NCBI GenBank assembly: GCA_033850885.1
Contig: JAWWPG010000047.1
Location: forward strand, 1-35,285
DNA: 35,285 nucleotides
From: JAWWPG01 sp033850885
GTDB lineage: Bacteria; Actinomycetota; Actinomycetes; Propionibacteriales; Nocardioidaceae
Reading direction: 5' to 3'
Position numbers and translations under genes: made by a program. The notes beneath the pieces are model-generated. The model made no database searches, was not told where the DNA came from, and was given only the letters and a program-made list of their open reading frames with translations. Below are positions 1 through 7,739 of the stretch, piece by piece (position 1 is the first letter of the stretch; every line of letters begins with the position of its first letter).

Positions 1-1
1 A

Positions 2-187
2 GGCCATCGGTGGGACTCCTTCGGTGAGTACTTGGCCGTACACACCGACAATCCCGCCGATGGCCCCTACACACCCGGAGCCACACCGGCTACCCACAAA
101 CCCCACCACTCCAAGGGACGCCTACACTTTCCGACGGCTGAACAGCAATTTTGCGACGGCTGAACAGCAATTTTCCGACGGCTGAAC
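2..187 (+). mobile_element. Probable right end of an insertion element
   Basis: A reading frame is open from base 2 to a stop at 161-163 (53 codons, cut by the window edge) and is followed at once by 22-bp direct repeats. Short repeats reiterated at the tip are known from several IS families, IS21-like elements among them. I do not recognise the protein fragment, so the family is a guess. The FUSC gene ends 8 bases further right, which would place the element just behind that gene. Confidence 0.3.
131..187. repeat. 22-bp tandem repeat, about 2.6 copies
   Basis: The unit CGACGGCTGAACAGCAATTT recurs with a 22-bp period, beginning near 131, 153 and 175. The third copy is truncated after GCTGAAC. 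The first base of the unit varies (c, g, c). The block lies between a truncated reading frame and the FUSC stop codon and fits an element terminus. Confidence 0.75.
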
Positions 188-194
188 GGGGTGG

Positions 195-1292
195 TCAGCG
201 GCGGACCGGTACGACGGCCACCGCCGCGTCGTGGGGCATGCCGCACACCTCGAGCAGGTCCACCACCAGGGAGCGGATCTGGCCGAGGACGACGGCAGCC
301 GACAGGGTGAGCGGTTCCGACGCCTCACCCGACCGCTCCCCGATCTCGATCAGGCGGGGCTGCAGGGCGTCGGCAAGCCGGTTGTCCGCGAGCGCGACGG
401 CGATGCCCTGGGCCACCTCGGCCAGGGCGTCCATCAGCTCGAGGTAGTCGGGAGGCATCGTCTCGGAGAGCCGGGCGCTGACGTCGACCCGCCGCACCAG
501 TACCCGCGTCGTGCGCAACGCCCGGTCCAGTGGCTCGACGAGGTCGGCCACCGTCCGAACCTGGTGGTGGGTGTGACGGCGCAGCGGCGACGTCCGGACG
601 ATGTCCACGCCCTCCTTGGCGGCCGCCCGCAGGTCCCCGAGCAGCGACTCGGTCTCGCGGGCCCGATCGAGGGTCTCCCTGGCAAGCGCCTCGTCCTGGT
701 CGGAGGCACTCTGCCGGGCGAGCCTCAGCAGCCTGGCCAGCTCGGCCGCGACCTTCGCCGCGGCCTGGCGCGGGCGGCGCAGCGGCGCTCCCGGCACGAT
801 GGCGGCGGCCACCAGCGCCACCGCGCCGCCGATCATCGCGTCCAGGATCCGGCTCAGCCCACCGTCGACCGGCAGCAGGGTCGTGACCACGATCGACTGG
901 ACGGCCGCCTGGGTCGTCAGCAGCGCGCCTGCGTCGAGCAGGATGGCCGAGCTCATCGCGATCGCCACCACGACCACGATCTGCCAGGTACCTCTGCCGA
1001 AGGCGCTGGTGAACAGGTCACCGACCGCGACGCCGACGGTGACCCCCGCGGTCATCTCGGCGACCCTGCGCAGGCGCTGCCCGTACGTCGTACCTAGGCA
1101 CACCACGGCGGCGATCGGGGCGAAGAAGGGGGACGAATGGCCCAGCAGCCAGACCGCGGCTACCCACGCCACGCCGGCCGCCAACGAGCACTGCGCCACC
1201 AGCCAGGCCTTGGAGCGCAACCGGTCGATCCGGGCGGAGACCGACAGTCGCCCCCGGTCCCAAGCGCGGTCGCTGAGCGCCGACAGGTCCAC
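195..1292 (-). CDS. FUSC / aromatic-acid-exporter-like membrane protein
   Basis: The 365-residue protein has a run of hydrophobic helices in its N-terminal half (about residues 30-170) and a long, charged, mostly helical soluble C-terminal half. This is the layout of FUSC / ArAE family inner-membrane proteins, in which the membrane bundle is followed by a cytoplasmic helical domain. Family members are linked to efflux of aromatic acids, but the substrate here cannot be read from sequence. The gene is transcribed away from the riboswitch-controlled hydrolase gene, and about 110 bases separate its start from the riboswitch. No operon partner is visible downstream, where a probable IS end begins. 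The start gives a plausible soluble N-terminus before the first membrane helix. Assignment to the broad family is fairly secure; function is not. Confidence 0.75.
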   Translation of the reverse strand: MDLSALSDRAWDRGRLSVSARIDRLRSKAWLVAQCSLAAGVAWVAAVWLLGHSSPFFAPIAAVVCLGTTYGQRLRRVAEMTAGVTVGVAVGDLFTSAFGRGTWQIVVVVAIAMSSAILLDAGALLTTQAAVQSIVVTTLLPVDGGLSRILDAMIGGAVALVAAAIVPGAPLRRPRQAAAKVAAELARLLRLARQSASDQDEALARETLDRARETESLLGDLRAAAKEGVDIVRTSPLRRHTHHQVRTVADLVEPLDRALRTTRVLVRRVDVSARLSETMPPDYLELMDALAEVAQGIAVALADNRLADALQPRLIEIGERSGEASEPLTLSAAVVLGQIRSLVVDLLEVCGMPHDAAVAVVPVRR

Positions 1293-1404
1293 CGCATCAT
1301 TGTCCCAGCGACGCGAGGAAGCGCCCGCCGCCGTCCTGGACTTGCCGGGTGGCCCGACCTCCGTTAGCGTACTAAATGTCCCTTCGCTGAGGGGACTCTC
1401 CGCG

Positions 1405-1590
1405 CGGTACGCCGAGTCCTACCCGCCACGCGAAGCAGCAGAGATGCCGACGGGTAGGAGCGGAGGACCCGTGAATGCGGCGCAGGTGGCATGGCCACCG
1501 GCGCCTTGGGGTGAAGTCCCACCGTCTCGACGGTGGAGCCGGGCGAACCTTTCCGTCCGAATCCGACAGCTCACTTCGCAGGCGCCGGAG
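1405..1590 (+). promoter_or_regulatory. c-di-AMP riboswitch (ydaO/yuaA type)
   Basis: The leader contains the conserved blocks of the ydaO/yuaA class in order: GCCGAGTCCT near 1411, GGTAGGAGCGGAGGACCC at 1453-1470, GGGGTGAAGTCCCACC near 1508-1523, and GTCCGAATCCGACAGC followed by TCACTTCGCAGGCG ending near 1584. An internal hairpin (CCACCGTCTCGACGGTGG) lies between. In actinobacteria this class senses cyclic di-AMP and commonly precedes genes for Rpf-like and other cell-wall hydrolases, as it does here. It ends directly before the ribosome binding site of the downstream gene, so control could act on transcription or on translation. Boundaries are estimated by eye. Confidence 0.88.
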
Positions 1591-1600
1591 AGGTTCTGCC

Positions 1601-2104
1601 ATGGCAGACGCGCCACGACCCTTCTCGCGGGTCCCCCGACCCGCACGGCGGCGTCTTCGCCGAACGCTCGTGGCGGTCGCCTCCGTGCTGGTGATCGCGA
1701 CCCCGCTGCTCAGCGCCTCCGGCCCCGCGGGCGCGGCGACGTCCCGCACCTGGAACCGGCTCGCCGGGTGTGAGTCCGGGGGCAACTGGCACATCAACAC
1801 CGGCAACGGCTACTACGGCGGCCTGCAGTTCTCGCAGGGCACCTGGGTCGCCATGGGCGGCACCAAGTACGCGCGCCGCGCCGACCTGGCCACGCCCCAT
1901 CAGCAGATGGCGATCGGCAACAACCTGCTGCGCGCCTCGCACTGGTCGTGGGGCGCCTGGCCGGTGTGCTCCCGCAAGCTAGGTCTGACCAGGGCCGAAG
2001 CCAAGGCGATGGACCACAGCGTCAACGGCATCTTCATCCATTCCTACGTCTACCCGCCCACCCATCCCGTCCCGCACCACAACCCGCTTCCCAGGCTGAA
2101 CTGA
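1601..2104 (+). CDS. Secreted Rpf-like transglycosylase
   Basis: The 167-residue protein has an Arg-rich N-terminus and a hydrophobic signal sequence (about 22-46, ending in PAGAA). A single transglycosylase-like resuscitation-promoting-factor domain follows, from about residue 50 to 125. The motif WNRLAGCESGGNW carries the expected catalytic glutamate (E58), and the pattern GGLQFSQGTW is typical of the family. Rpf proteins cleave peptidoglycan outside the cell and promote growth resumption and wall remodelling. After the domain there is only a short Pro/His-rich tail with no LysM or LytM module. I chose ATG 1601 over the upstream in-frame ATG at 1475 because 1475 lies inside the riboswitch, while 1601 has GGAGAGG about 8 bases upstream. 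Expression is probably set by c-di-AMP. Confidence 0.9.
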   Translation: MADAPRPFSRVPRPARRRLRRTLVAVASVLVIATPLLSASGPAGAATSRTWNRLAGCESGGNWHINTGNGYYGGLQFSQGTWVAMGGTKYARRADLATPHQQMAIGNNLLRASHWSWGAWPVCSRKLGLTRAEAKAMDHSVNGIFIHSYVYPPTHPVPHHNPLPRLN

Positions 2105-2123
2105 GTGACCGCACCGGTCGCCC

Positions 2124-3509
2124 CTAGGTCAGCGACGCCAACGTGTCGGCCAGCGGCCCCGCGGTCAGCCCCACCTGCCAGTCCCGGGCACCCGCCGCTC
2201 GCAGCGCCTCGGCGACCGTCTCGCGGGTGATCTCCTCCGGCGGCGCCCAGGTCAGTCGGCGTACCGCATCGGGCTCGAGCAGGTTCTCCTGCGGGAGGTC
2301 GAGCTCGGCCGCCAGCGCATTGACCAGCTCCCGAGCGGCCGCGAGCCGTCGGGCGGCCGCAGGGAACTTCGACGACCAGATCCGGGCCGGGGGTGGACCG
2401 TCCTGATGAGCGGCCACCGACGGCAGGTCGCCCTCAGGCAGCTCGAGCGCCCGGCTGAGAGCGGCTGCGAAGTCGCGCACGTAACGCTGCCCGAGACGGT
2501 TCGAGAACCCTGGCAGCCGGCCCAGCCCGCCGCGTGACGTCGGGGCCGCTCTCGCCGCCTCCACGATCGCGGGGTCGCGCAGGATCCGGCCGGGCGCGAT
2601 GTCGCGGCTCTGGGCGATCTGGTCGCGCAGCTGCCACATCTCCCGCACGATGGCGAGGCCTCGGCGGCCGCGGACCTGGTGGATCCCGGAGGTACGGCGC
2701 CATGGCTCGCGCCGAGGAGCCGACGACTCCATCCGGGTCCACCACTCGAACTCCTGGCGCGCCCACTCCGCCTTGCCGGCCGCCTCCAGCTGGTCCGCCA
2801 GCACGTCGCGGAGCTCGATGAGCAGCTCGACGTCGAGCGCGGCGTACAGCAGCCAGGAGTCCGGCAAGGGCCGCCTCGACCAGTCGACCGCGCTGTGCTC
2901 CTTGAGCATCGAGTACCCGAGCAGGTCCTCGACGAGGATCGCCAGCCCGACCCTCGGGTAGTTGAGCAGCCGGCCGGCCAGCTCGGTGTCGAACAGCCGG
3001 GTCGGTCGCAGCCCGAGCTCGGCCAGGCACGGGAGGTCCTGGCTGGCCGCGTGGATGATCCACTCCTCGGTGTCGACCGCCGTCGCGAGCGGCGTGAGGG
3101 AATCGTTAGGTACGTCCCCGAACGCCAACGGGTCGATCAGCAGCGAGCCCACCCCGGCGCGGCGGAGCTGTACCAGGTAGGCGCGCTGCGAGTAGCGGTA
3201 GCCGGACGCCCGCTCGGCATCGACCGCGAGCGGGCCGGTTCCTGTCCGCAACGCCTCGACGGCCTCATCGAGCTGCGCCTTGGTGGTGACGACAGGCGGC
3301 AGGCCGTCGCGCAGCGCGAGCAGCGGGGCCGCGACCGGGGCGGGAGTCACGTCTGCCGGCGGGGGAGCGCTCACGTCTGCCGGCGGGGGAGCGCTCGGGT
3401 CGGTTGGCGGGGGAGCGCTCGGGTCGGTTGGCGGGGCGGTGTCCGGGACGTCTTGGCGCTTCGAGGGGCTGCTGCCCTCGGGGGGGTCGTCGACGTCGTC
3501 AGCGCTCAT
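2124..3509 (-). CDS. rnd: Ribonuclease D (DEDDy exonuclease plus HRDC)
   Basis: This 461-residue protein has a DEDD 3'-5' exonuclease domain: AVDAERASGYRYS (exo I, with DAE in place of DTE), HAASQDLPCL (exo II), and YAALDVELL with the DEDDy tyrosine (exo III). An HRDC domain (REMWQLRDQIAQSRD through LPGFSNRLGQRYV) and a helical C-terminal region follow. RNase D trims the 3' ends of tRNA precursors and other stable RNAs. The N-terminus has a Pro/Ser/Asp-rich low-complexity linker made by a 24-bp repeat. Start ATG 3509 overlaps the stop codon of the upstream DUF3000 gene in an ATGA junction, so the pair is very likely co-transcribed and translationally coupled. A longer open frame to 3779 exists but runs inside the DUF3000 gene. 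Confidence 0.9.
   Translation of the reverse strand: MSADDVDDPPEGSSPSKRQDVPDTAPPTDPSAPPPTDPSAPPPADVSAPPPADVTPAPVAAPLLALRDGLPPVVTTKAQLDEAVEALRTGTGPLAVDAERASGYRYSQRAYLVQLRRAGVGSLLIDPLAFGDVPNDSLTPLATAVDTEEWIIHAASQDLPCLAELGLRPTRLFDTELAGRLLNYPRVGLAILVEDLLGYSMLKEHSAVDWSRRPLPDSWLLYAALDVELLIELRDVLADQLEAAGKAEWARQEFEWWTRMESSAPRREPWRRTSGIHQVRGRRGLAIVREMWQLRDQIAQSRDIAPGRILRDPAIVEAARAAPTSRGGLGRLPGFSNRLGQRYVRDFAAALSRALELPEGDLPSVAAHQDGPPPARIWSSKFPAAARRLAAARELVNALAAELDLPQENLLEPDAVRRLTWAPPEEITRETVAEALRAAGARDWQVGLTAGPLADTLASLT
3348..3437. repeat. 24-bp minisatellite inside RNase D gene
   Basis: A 24-bp unit encoding an APPPADVS / APPPTDPS octapeptide is repeated three times plus a partial copy. The first two copies are nearly identical to each other (3348-3395) and the next pair form a second subtype (3396-3437). 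The frame is kept, so copy-number change would only lengthen or shorten the N-terminal linker. Confidence 0.85.
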
Positions 3510-4090
3510 CGAGCGCGCTGGCCTCGCCTGTTGGGTAGGGCGACGACGCCAAGTGGTACGGGAGGCAGCCCGGCCGCCGTACACAACAGGTCGCCCCAGG
3601 CCTCCACGTGCGGACCGAGCGGACCGACCGGTGACCAGGAGGCTCGCACCTCGATCTCGGCGGAACCGGGCTCGTCGGCCATGCCGCCGAAGCTCTCCGA
3701 GGCCACCCTGGTCACGGTGCCGCTCGGCGCCACGAAATCCGCGTCCCGGCCCTGCAGCGACTCGATGAGCCAGGTCCAACCGACGGCGCTCAGCAACGGG
3801 TCGGTGACCATCTCGGGGTCGATGTCGGCGCGCGCATAGGCGACGCAGCGGAAGTTGCCGAGCCAGGCGTCGTTGCCTGCCGGGTCGTAGAGCAGCACGA
3901 TCCGGCCGCCACCGACCTCCTCGCCGCCCACGTTGACATCGGCGCTGAGGGCAGCCGAGAACGGCGCAATTCGCTGGGGTGCCGGCATCTCCTCACAGAG
4001 GATCTCCGGCCGAAGGTGTGCTGACCTGAACTGGTCGAGAGCGCGGCGGAACTCCTCCGGCGACGCGTCGACATCGATGCGCGCGGCCAT
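3506..4090 (-). CDS. DUF3000 family protein
   Basis: This 194-residue soluble protein matches the actinobacterial DUF3000 family in length, in its position directly upstream of RNase D and next to hemE, and in features such as the WTWLIESLQ and ASWSPVGPLGPHVEAWG segments. No catalytic motif or membrane segment can be seen. Function is unknown. The ATGA overlap with the RNase D start couples the two genes. The start codon faces the hemE gene across a gap of about 80 bases that must hold both promoters if the GTG start of hemE is right. Confidence 0.85.
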   Translation of the reverse strand: MAARIDVDASPEEFRRALDQFRSAHLRPEILCEEMPAPQRIAPFSAALSADVNVGGEEVGGGRIVLLYDPAGNDAWLGNFRCVAYARADIDPEMVTDPLLSAVGWTWLIESLQGRDADFVAPSGTVTRVASESFGGMADEPGSAEIEVRASWSPVGPLGPHVEAWGDLLCTAAGLPPVPLGVVALPNRRGQRAR

Positions 4091-4173
4091 GCGGCGAGCC
4101 TATGTCGTTCCGCTACCGCTCGTTGACCGACGCGCCGGGCCGCCGGTCGAGGCCCTCGTGCGAGGATCGGCCG

Positions 4174-5328
4174 GTGACGAGTCCGCCCGACGGCCCGCAG
4201 AGCGGACCTTTCGTCCGGGCCGCCCGCGGCCTCCCGACCAGCCACGTACCCGTGTGGTTCATGCGGCAGGCGGGCCGTTCCCTCCCCGAGTACCGCAGGC
4301 TCCGCGAGGGCGTCGCCATGCTCGACGCCTGCATGCGTCCCGACCTGGTCGTCGAGATCACGCTGCAGCCGGTGCGACGATATGGGGTCGATGCGGCGAT
4401 CCTGTTCAGCGACATCGTCCTCCCGCTCAAGGCGATCGGGGTCGACCTCGACATCGTGGCGGGGGTTGGACCCGTGATCGCGTCGCCGGTGCGCGACCGG
4501 GCCGGTGTCGAGGCGATCCCTGCCATGGATCCGGGTCGGCTTGCCTTCGTCGTGGAGGCGGTCGGCGCGCTGGTCGACGGGCTGGGCAGCACACCGCTGA
4601 TCGGGTTCGCGGGTGCGCCCTACACCCTCGCGTCGTACCTGATCGAGGGCGGGCCGTCGAAGGACCACGCCCGCACGAAGGCTCTCATGCACTCGGACCA
4701 GGCACTGTGGGACGCCTTGCTGGCGAAGCTAGCGGACATCTCCGGCGCGTTCCTCCGGCTGCAGATCGAGGCCGGAGCCTCTGCGGTCCAGCTGTTCGAC
4801 TCGTGGGCCGGGGGGCTGACGCCCGGCGACTACCGGCGCTACGTGCTGCCGCACAGTACGGCGGTCTTCGGCGCGGTGGCGGACCTCGACGTCCCCCGGC
4901 TCCATTTCGGGGTGGCGACCGGCGAGCTGCTCGGCGACATGTCCCGCGCGGGCGTCGAGGTGATGGGCGTCGACTGGCGGGTGCCTCTGGACGACGCGGT
5001 ACGGCGGATCCAGCCCGGTCAGGCGGTCCAGGGCAACCTGGACCCGGCCCTCGTGTTCGCCCCGCCGGACGTCATCGAGACGGCGGCAAGGGACATCCTG
5101 GCTCGGGGCCGGGCCGCCGCGGGACACATCTTCAACCTGGGTCACGGGGTGCTGCCCGACACCGACCCCGACGTGCTGGCCAGGCTCGTCGACGTCATCC
5201 ACTCGTATCCGGGTGCCGGCGAGGAACCCGACGTACCGCAACCCAGCCGAGGAGCGCGAGCACGGCGAGGACGGCCGCCAGGGGAATCGCCGCGCCCAGG
5301 GCGTGAGAGACCGCCCGGAAGGCTGTGA
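4174..5328 (+). CDS. hemE: Uroporphyrinogen decarboxylase
   Basis: HemE converts uroporphyrinogen III to coproporphyrinogen III in the cytoplasm. The N-terminal signature VWFMRQAGRSLPEYR, the FSDIVLPLKAIG segment with the catalytic Asp, and the C-terminal IFNLGHGVLPDTDPD motif are all present. GTG 4174 puts the conserved N-terminus close to the start, as usual for HemE. An in-frame ATG at 4102 would lie only 11 bases from the divergent DUF3000 start, leaving no promoter. The protein is longer than typical because, after the expected end at VIHSYPG (about 5213), the frame continues through a Pro/Arg/Gly-rich tail. That tail overlaps the convergent DUF4349 gene by 134 bases. The gene heads the haem cluster completed by hemY and hemQ. 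Confidence 0.92.
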   Translation: MTSPPDGPQSGPFVRAARGLPTSHVPVWFMRQAGRSLPEYRRLREGVAMLDACMRPDLVVEITLQPVRRYGVDAAILFSDIVLPLKAIGVDLDIVAGVGPVIASPVRDRAGVEAIPAMDPGRLAFVVEAVGALVDGLGSTPLIGFAGAPYTLASYLIEGGPSKDHARTKALMHSDQALWDALLAKLADISGAFLRLQIEAGASAVQLFDSWAGGLTPGDYRRYVLPHSTAVFGAVADLDVPRLHFGVATGELLGDMSRAGVEVMGVDWRVPLDDAVRRIQPGQAVQGNLDPALVFAPPDVIETAARDILARGRAAAGHIFNLGHGVLPDTDPDVLARLVDVIHSYPGAGEEPDVPQPSRGARARRGRPPGESPRPGRERPPGRL

Positions 5329-6190
5329 CCAGGCCATTCCATCCCTGGTGCAGCCCGCCAACGAACCCGGAGGTGTCCTCGTGGTGCGGCTTCGCCGGTG
5401 GCCGATGGGGCCGCGTGACGAGCACCGAGATCGTGGAGAGGCTGGTCTGGTCGCTGAGGGCACGCTGTTGCGCCTGCAGGGCTTCCAGGTCGGACTCGCG
5501 CGCCGACAGCTCCGACTCGAGCGTGATGATGTCGCTGAGCTTCGTCGCCCGGTCGAAGAGGACACGCAGCTGGGCGATCGAGTCCTGGGCGCTCTTCACC
5601 CGGGAGTCCACGTTGGCCACCTGACCGGTGACGTCCACGGTCGTCGTCTTCTTGCTCGCGAGCTGGCCGAGCTGGGCCACTGCGGTGACCGCGGTGTCGA
5701 AGTTGCCGACCGGCACCCGAAGCGTGATCGACGAGGTCTGCGCGACGCCGTGCAGGTCGGTGGCGGTGTTCTCGCTGTCGACGAAGCCGCCCTGCGCCGT
5801 CGCGATCCCCTCGATGGTGGCCACCAGGGTCGCTACCCGCTGCGACCGGAGGTCGATCTGAGCCGTCTTGATCTGGGATCTTCCGAAGCTGGCCAGGTTG
5901 ATGTTCTGCAGGCCGTCGCTTCGCCCGGATGGTGACCCGCCCGCCGCCTTGACGCCGGGCGTGGATTTCGGCGCAGGTTCGGCCGCCTGTTCCGAGGTTC
6001 GGCCACTGCTGTTGGCCCCCAGTCGCAGTACCTGAGGGGGGCCGTTCACCGGGGCCGTCCCGGCAGCGGAGTCGTTGGTCGGCGAACCGCCGCACCCGGT
6101 CACGGTGAGGATCGTGCCGACAGCAGCCACCGCCGCGTAGGAGAGCAGGCGGCGACGGCGGCGGGTGGGTCGAGCACGATGGTTTGTCAT
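5195..6190 (-). CDS. DUF4349 lipoprotein
   Basis: The 331-residue protein starts with an Arg-rich stretch, a hydrophobic segment and a lipobox (LTVTGC), so it should be a lipid-anchored exported protein. The body (about 95-270) matches DUF4349: a segment beginning IKTAQIDLRSQ, an ITLRVPVGNFDTAV strand-rich portion, and a coiled-coil-like stretch (AQDSIAQLRVLFDRATKLSDIITLE split by ESELSARESDLEALQAQQ). A membrane helix near the C-terminus (AAIPLAAVLAVLALLGWVAV) follows. DUF4349 proteins have no established activity. The gene sits between hemE and hemY on the opposite strand. Its 3' end overlaps the hemE reading frame and its start is 95 bases from the hemY start, so it probably has its own promoter. 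Confidence 0.85.
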   Translation of the reverse strand: MTNHRARPTRRRRRLLSYAAVAAVGTILTVTGCGGSPTNDSAAGTAPVNGPPQVLRLGANSSGRTSEQAAEPAPKSTPGVKAAGGSPSGRSDGLQNINLASFGRSQIKTAQIDLRSQRVATLVATIEGIATAQGGFVDSENTATDLHGVAQTSSITLRVPVGNFDTAVTAVAQLGQLASKKTTTVDVTGQVANVDSRVKSAQDSIAQLRVLFDRATKLSDIITLESELSARESDLEALQAQQRALSDQTSLSTISVLVTRPHRPPAKPHHEDTSGFVGGLHQGWNGLVTAFRAVSHALGAAIPLAAVLAVLALLGWVAVRRVPRRHPDTSG

Positions 6191-6284
6191 GGTGGTGGGA
6201 CGCGGGTCATCCCGTTCCGGTTCCCGGTTGCGCGGCTCGGCCCCCTCGGCGCACCGGGGTGACCTCTCGGCGAGACTGGGGACC

Positions 6285-7739
6285 GTGGACTCGCAGACCC
6301 ACCCCTTGGACCCAGCTGGCGACGGCCCGCCGTCGCCTCACGTGGTCGTCGTGGGGGGCGGGATCGCGGGTCTGGCGGCCGCGCACGCCGTACTCAGCCG
6401 GGTCCCCGCGGTGCGGGTCACGGTGCTCGAGGGAGCCGCCCGGACCGGTGGGAAGCTCAGGTTGGGCGAGCTGGCCGGCCAGCGGGTGGACCTCGGCGCC
6501 GAGGCGATGCTCAACCGCCGCCCCGAGGCCGTCGACCTGGCCCGCGCGGTCGGGCTGGCCGACAGCCTCGTCTACCCCAAGTCCACGGCTGCGGGGGTAT
6601 GGACCAGGGGCGCGGTCCGCCGGCTCCCCAGGAACGTGATGGGAGTCCCGGCAGATTTGGCTGGACTCGCAGCCAGCGGCATCGTCGAGCGGCCGGGGGT
6701 GTCGCGGGCCCGGCTCGAGCGGACCCGGCCCAGGCTCGACGTGAGCCAGGACGTGGGGATCGGCGCCCTGGTCGCGCAGCGGGTCGGGGGAGAGGTACGT
6801 GACCGTCTCGTGGAGCCGTTGCTCGGTGGCGTCTACGCCGGACGCGCCGACGAGCTGTCCCTCCACGCGACCGTTCCGTCGCTGGTGCCCGCGATCGCCG
6901 AGTACGGCAGCCTGTTGGCGGCCGCGGAGGCCATCACCGACCAGTCAGCAGGCGCCGAGGCAGTGCCCGTCTTCGCCGGCATCGACGGTGGAGTCGGCCG
7001 TCTCGCCGGAGCCACCGAAGCCGCGATCCGGGCGGCCGGCGGCGTCATCCGGTGCGGCGCCACGGTGCGGGAGATCATCGCGACCGGGGCGGGGTTCCGA
7101 GTGGTCGTCGGGCCGACCATCGCCGCCGAGACCGTCGAGGCGGACGCGGTGATCGTGGCGGTACCGGCGACCGCCGCGGCGCGCCTCCTGCGCGATGCGG
7201 CCCCGCGCGCAGCCTCGGAGCTGAGCGGCATCGACTACGCGTCCATGGCGATCGTCACGGTGGCGCTGCGGGCGTCCGAGACGGTCGGCGACCTGCAGGG
7301 GTCCGGCTTCCTGGTGCCGCCCGTCGACGGCCGCCAGATCAAGGCGGCGACCTACTCGACGGGCAAGTGGGGATGGCTGGCCGGCGAACTCGTGGTGATC
7401 CGCTGCTCGATCGGCCGGTACGGCGAGGAGCGCCAGCTCCAACACGAGGACGCCGAGCTGGTGCAGGCGGCGCTGGCGGATCTTCGGGAGGCGGTCGGGC
7501 TGCGCGGGCCGGTGGTCGACACCACGGTCACCCGGTGGGGTGGCGCGCTTCCGCAGTACACGGTCGGCCACCTCGACCGGGTCCGCAGAGTTCGCGACGC
7601 GGTCGCGCTCGTCCCGGGGTTGGCGGTCTGCGGGGCGGCGTACGACGGCCTGGGGATTCCGGCCTGCATCGCGACCGGCCGGCTGGCGGCCACCCGGGTG
7701 GTCGACCACCTGCGCCCGAACGAGACAATGCAGCCATGA
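6285..7739 (+). CDS. hemY: Coproporphyrinogen III oxidase (HemY/CgoX)
   Basis: The protein is an FAD-dependent oxidase of the protoporphyrinogen-oxidase family. It has the Rossmann fingerprint VVVVGGGIAGLAAAHAV near residue 20, the ARTGGKLR segment, and the C-terminal GLAVCGAAYDGLGIPACIATG FAD-binding block. Because hemQ follows with an ATGA overlap, the expected substrate is coproporphyrinogen III, oxidised to coproporphyrin III in the coproporphyrin-dependent route used by actinobacteria and firmicutes. I chose GTG 6285 (484 residues), preceded by GGGGA, because the longer frame from 6165 overlaps the divergent DUF4349 start and adds a low-complexity N-terminus. No ferrochelatase (cpfC) is present in the window. 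Confidence 0.93.
   Translation: MDSQTHPLDPAGDGPPSPHVVVVGGGIAGLAAAHAVLSRVPAVRVTVLEGAARTGGKLRLGELAGQRVDLGAEAMLNRRPEAVDLARAVGLADSLVYPKSTAAGVWTRGAVRRLPRNVMGVPADLAGLAASGIVERPGVSRARLERTRPRLDVSQDVGIGALVAQRVGGEVRDRLVEPLLGGVYAGRADELSLHATVPSLVPAIAEYGSLLAAAEAITDQSAGAEAVPVFAGIDGGVGRLAGATEAAIRAAGGVIRCGATVREIIATGAGFRVVVGPTIAAETVEADAVIVAVPATAAARLLRDAAPRAASELSGIDYASMAIVTVALRASETVGDLQGSGFLVPPVDGRQIKAATYSTGKWGWLAGELVVIRCSIGRYGEERQLQHEDAELVQAALADLREAVGLRGPVVDTTVTRWGGALPQYTVGHLDRVRRVRDAVALVPGLAVCGAAYDGLGIPACIATGRLAATRVVDHLRPNETMQP

Noticed and set aside
601..1773. 390-codon plus-strand frame over the FUSC gene
   Set aside because: It is the antisense shadow of the FUSC gene and runs through the riboswitch; composition is Ser/Ala/Arg-rich with no family pattern.
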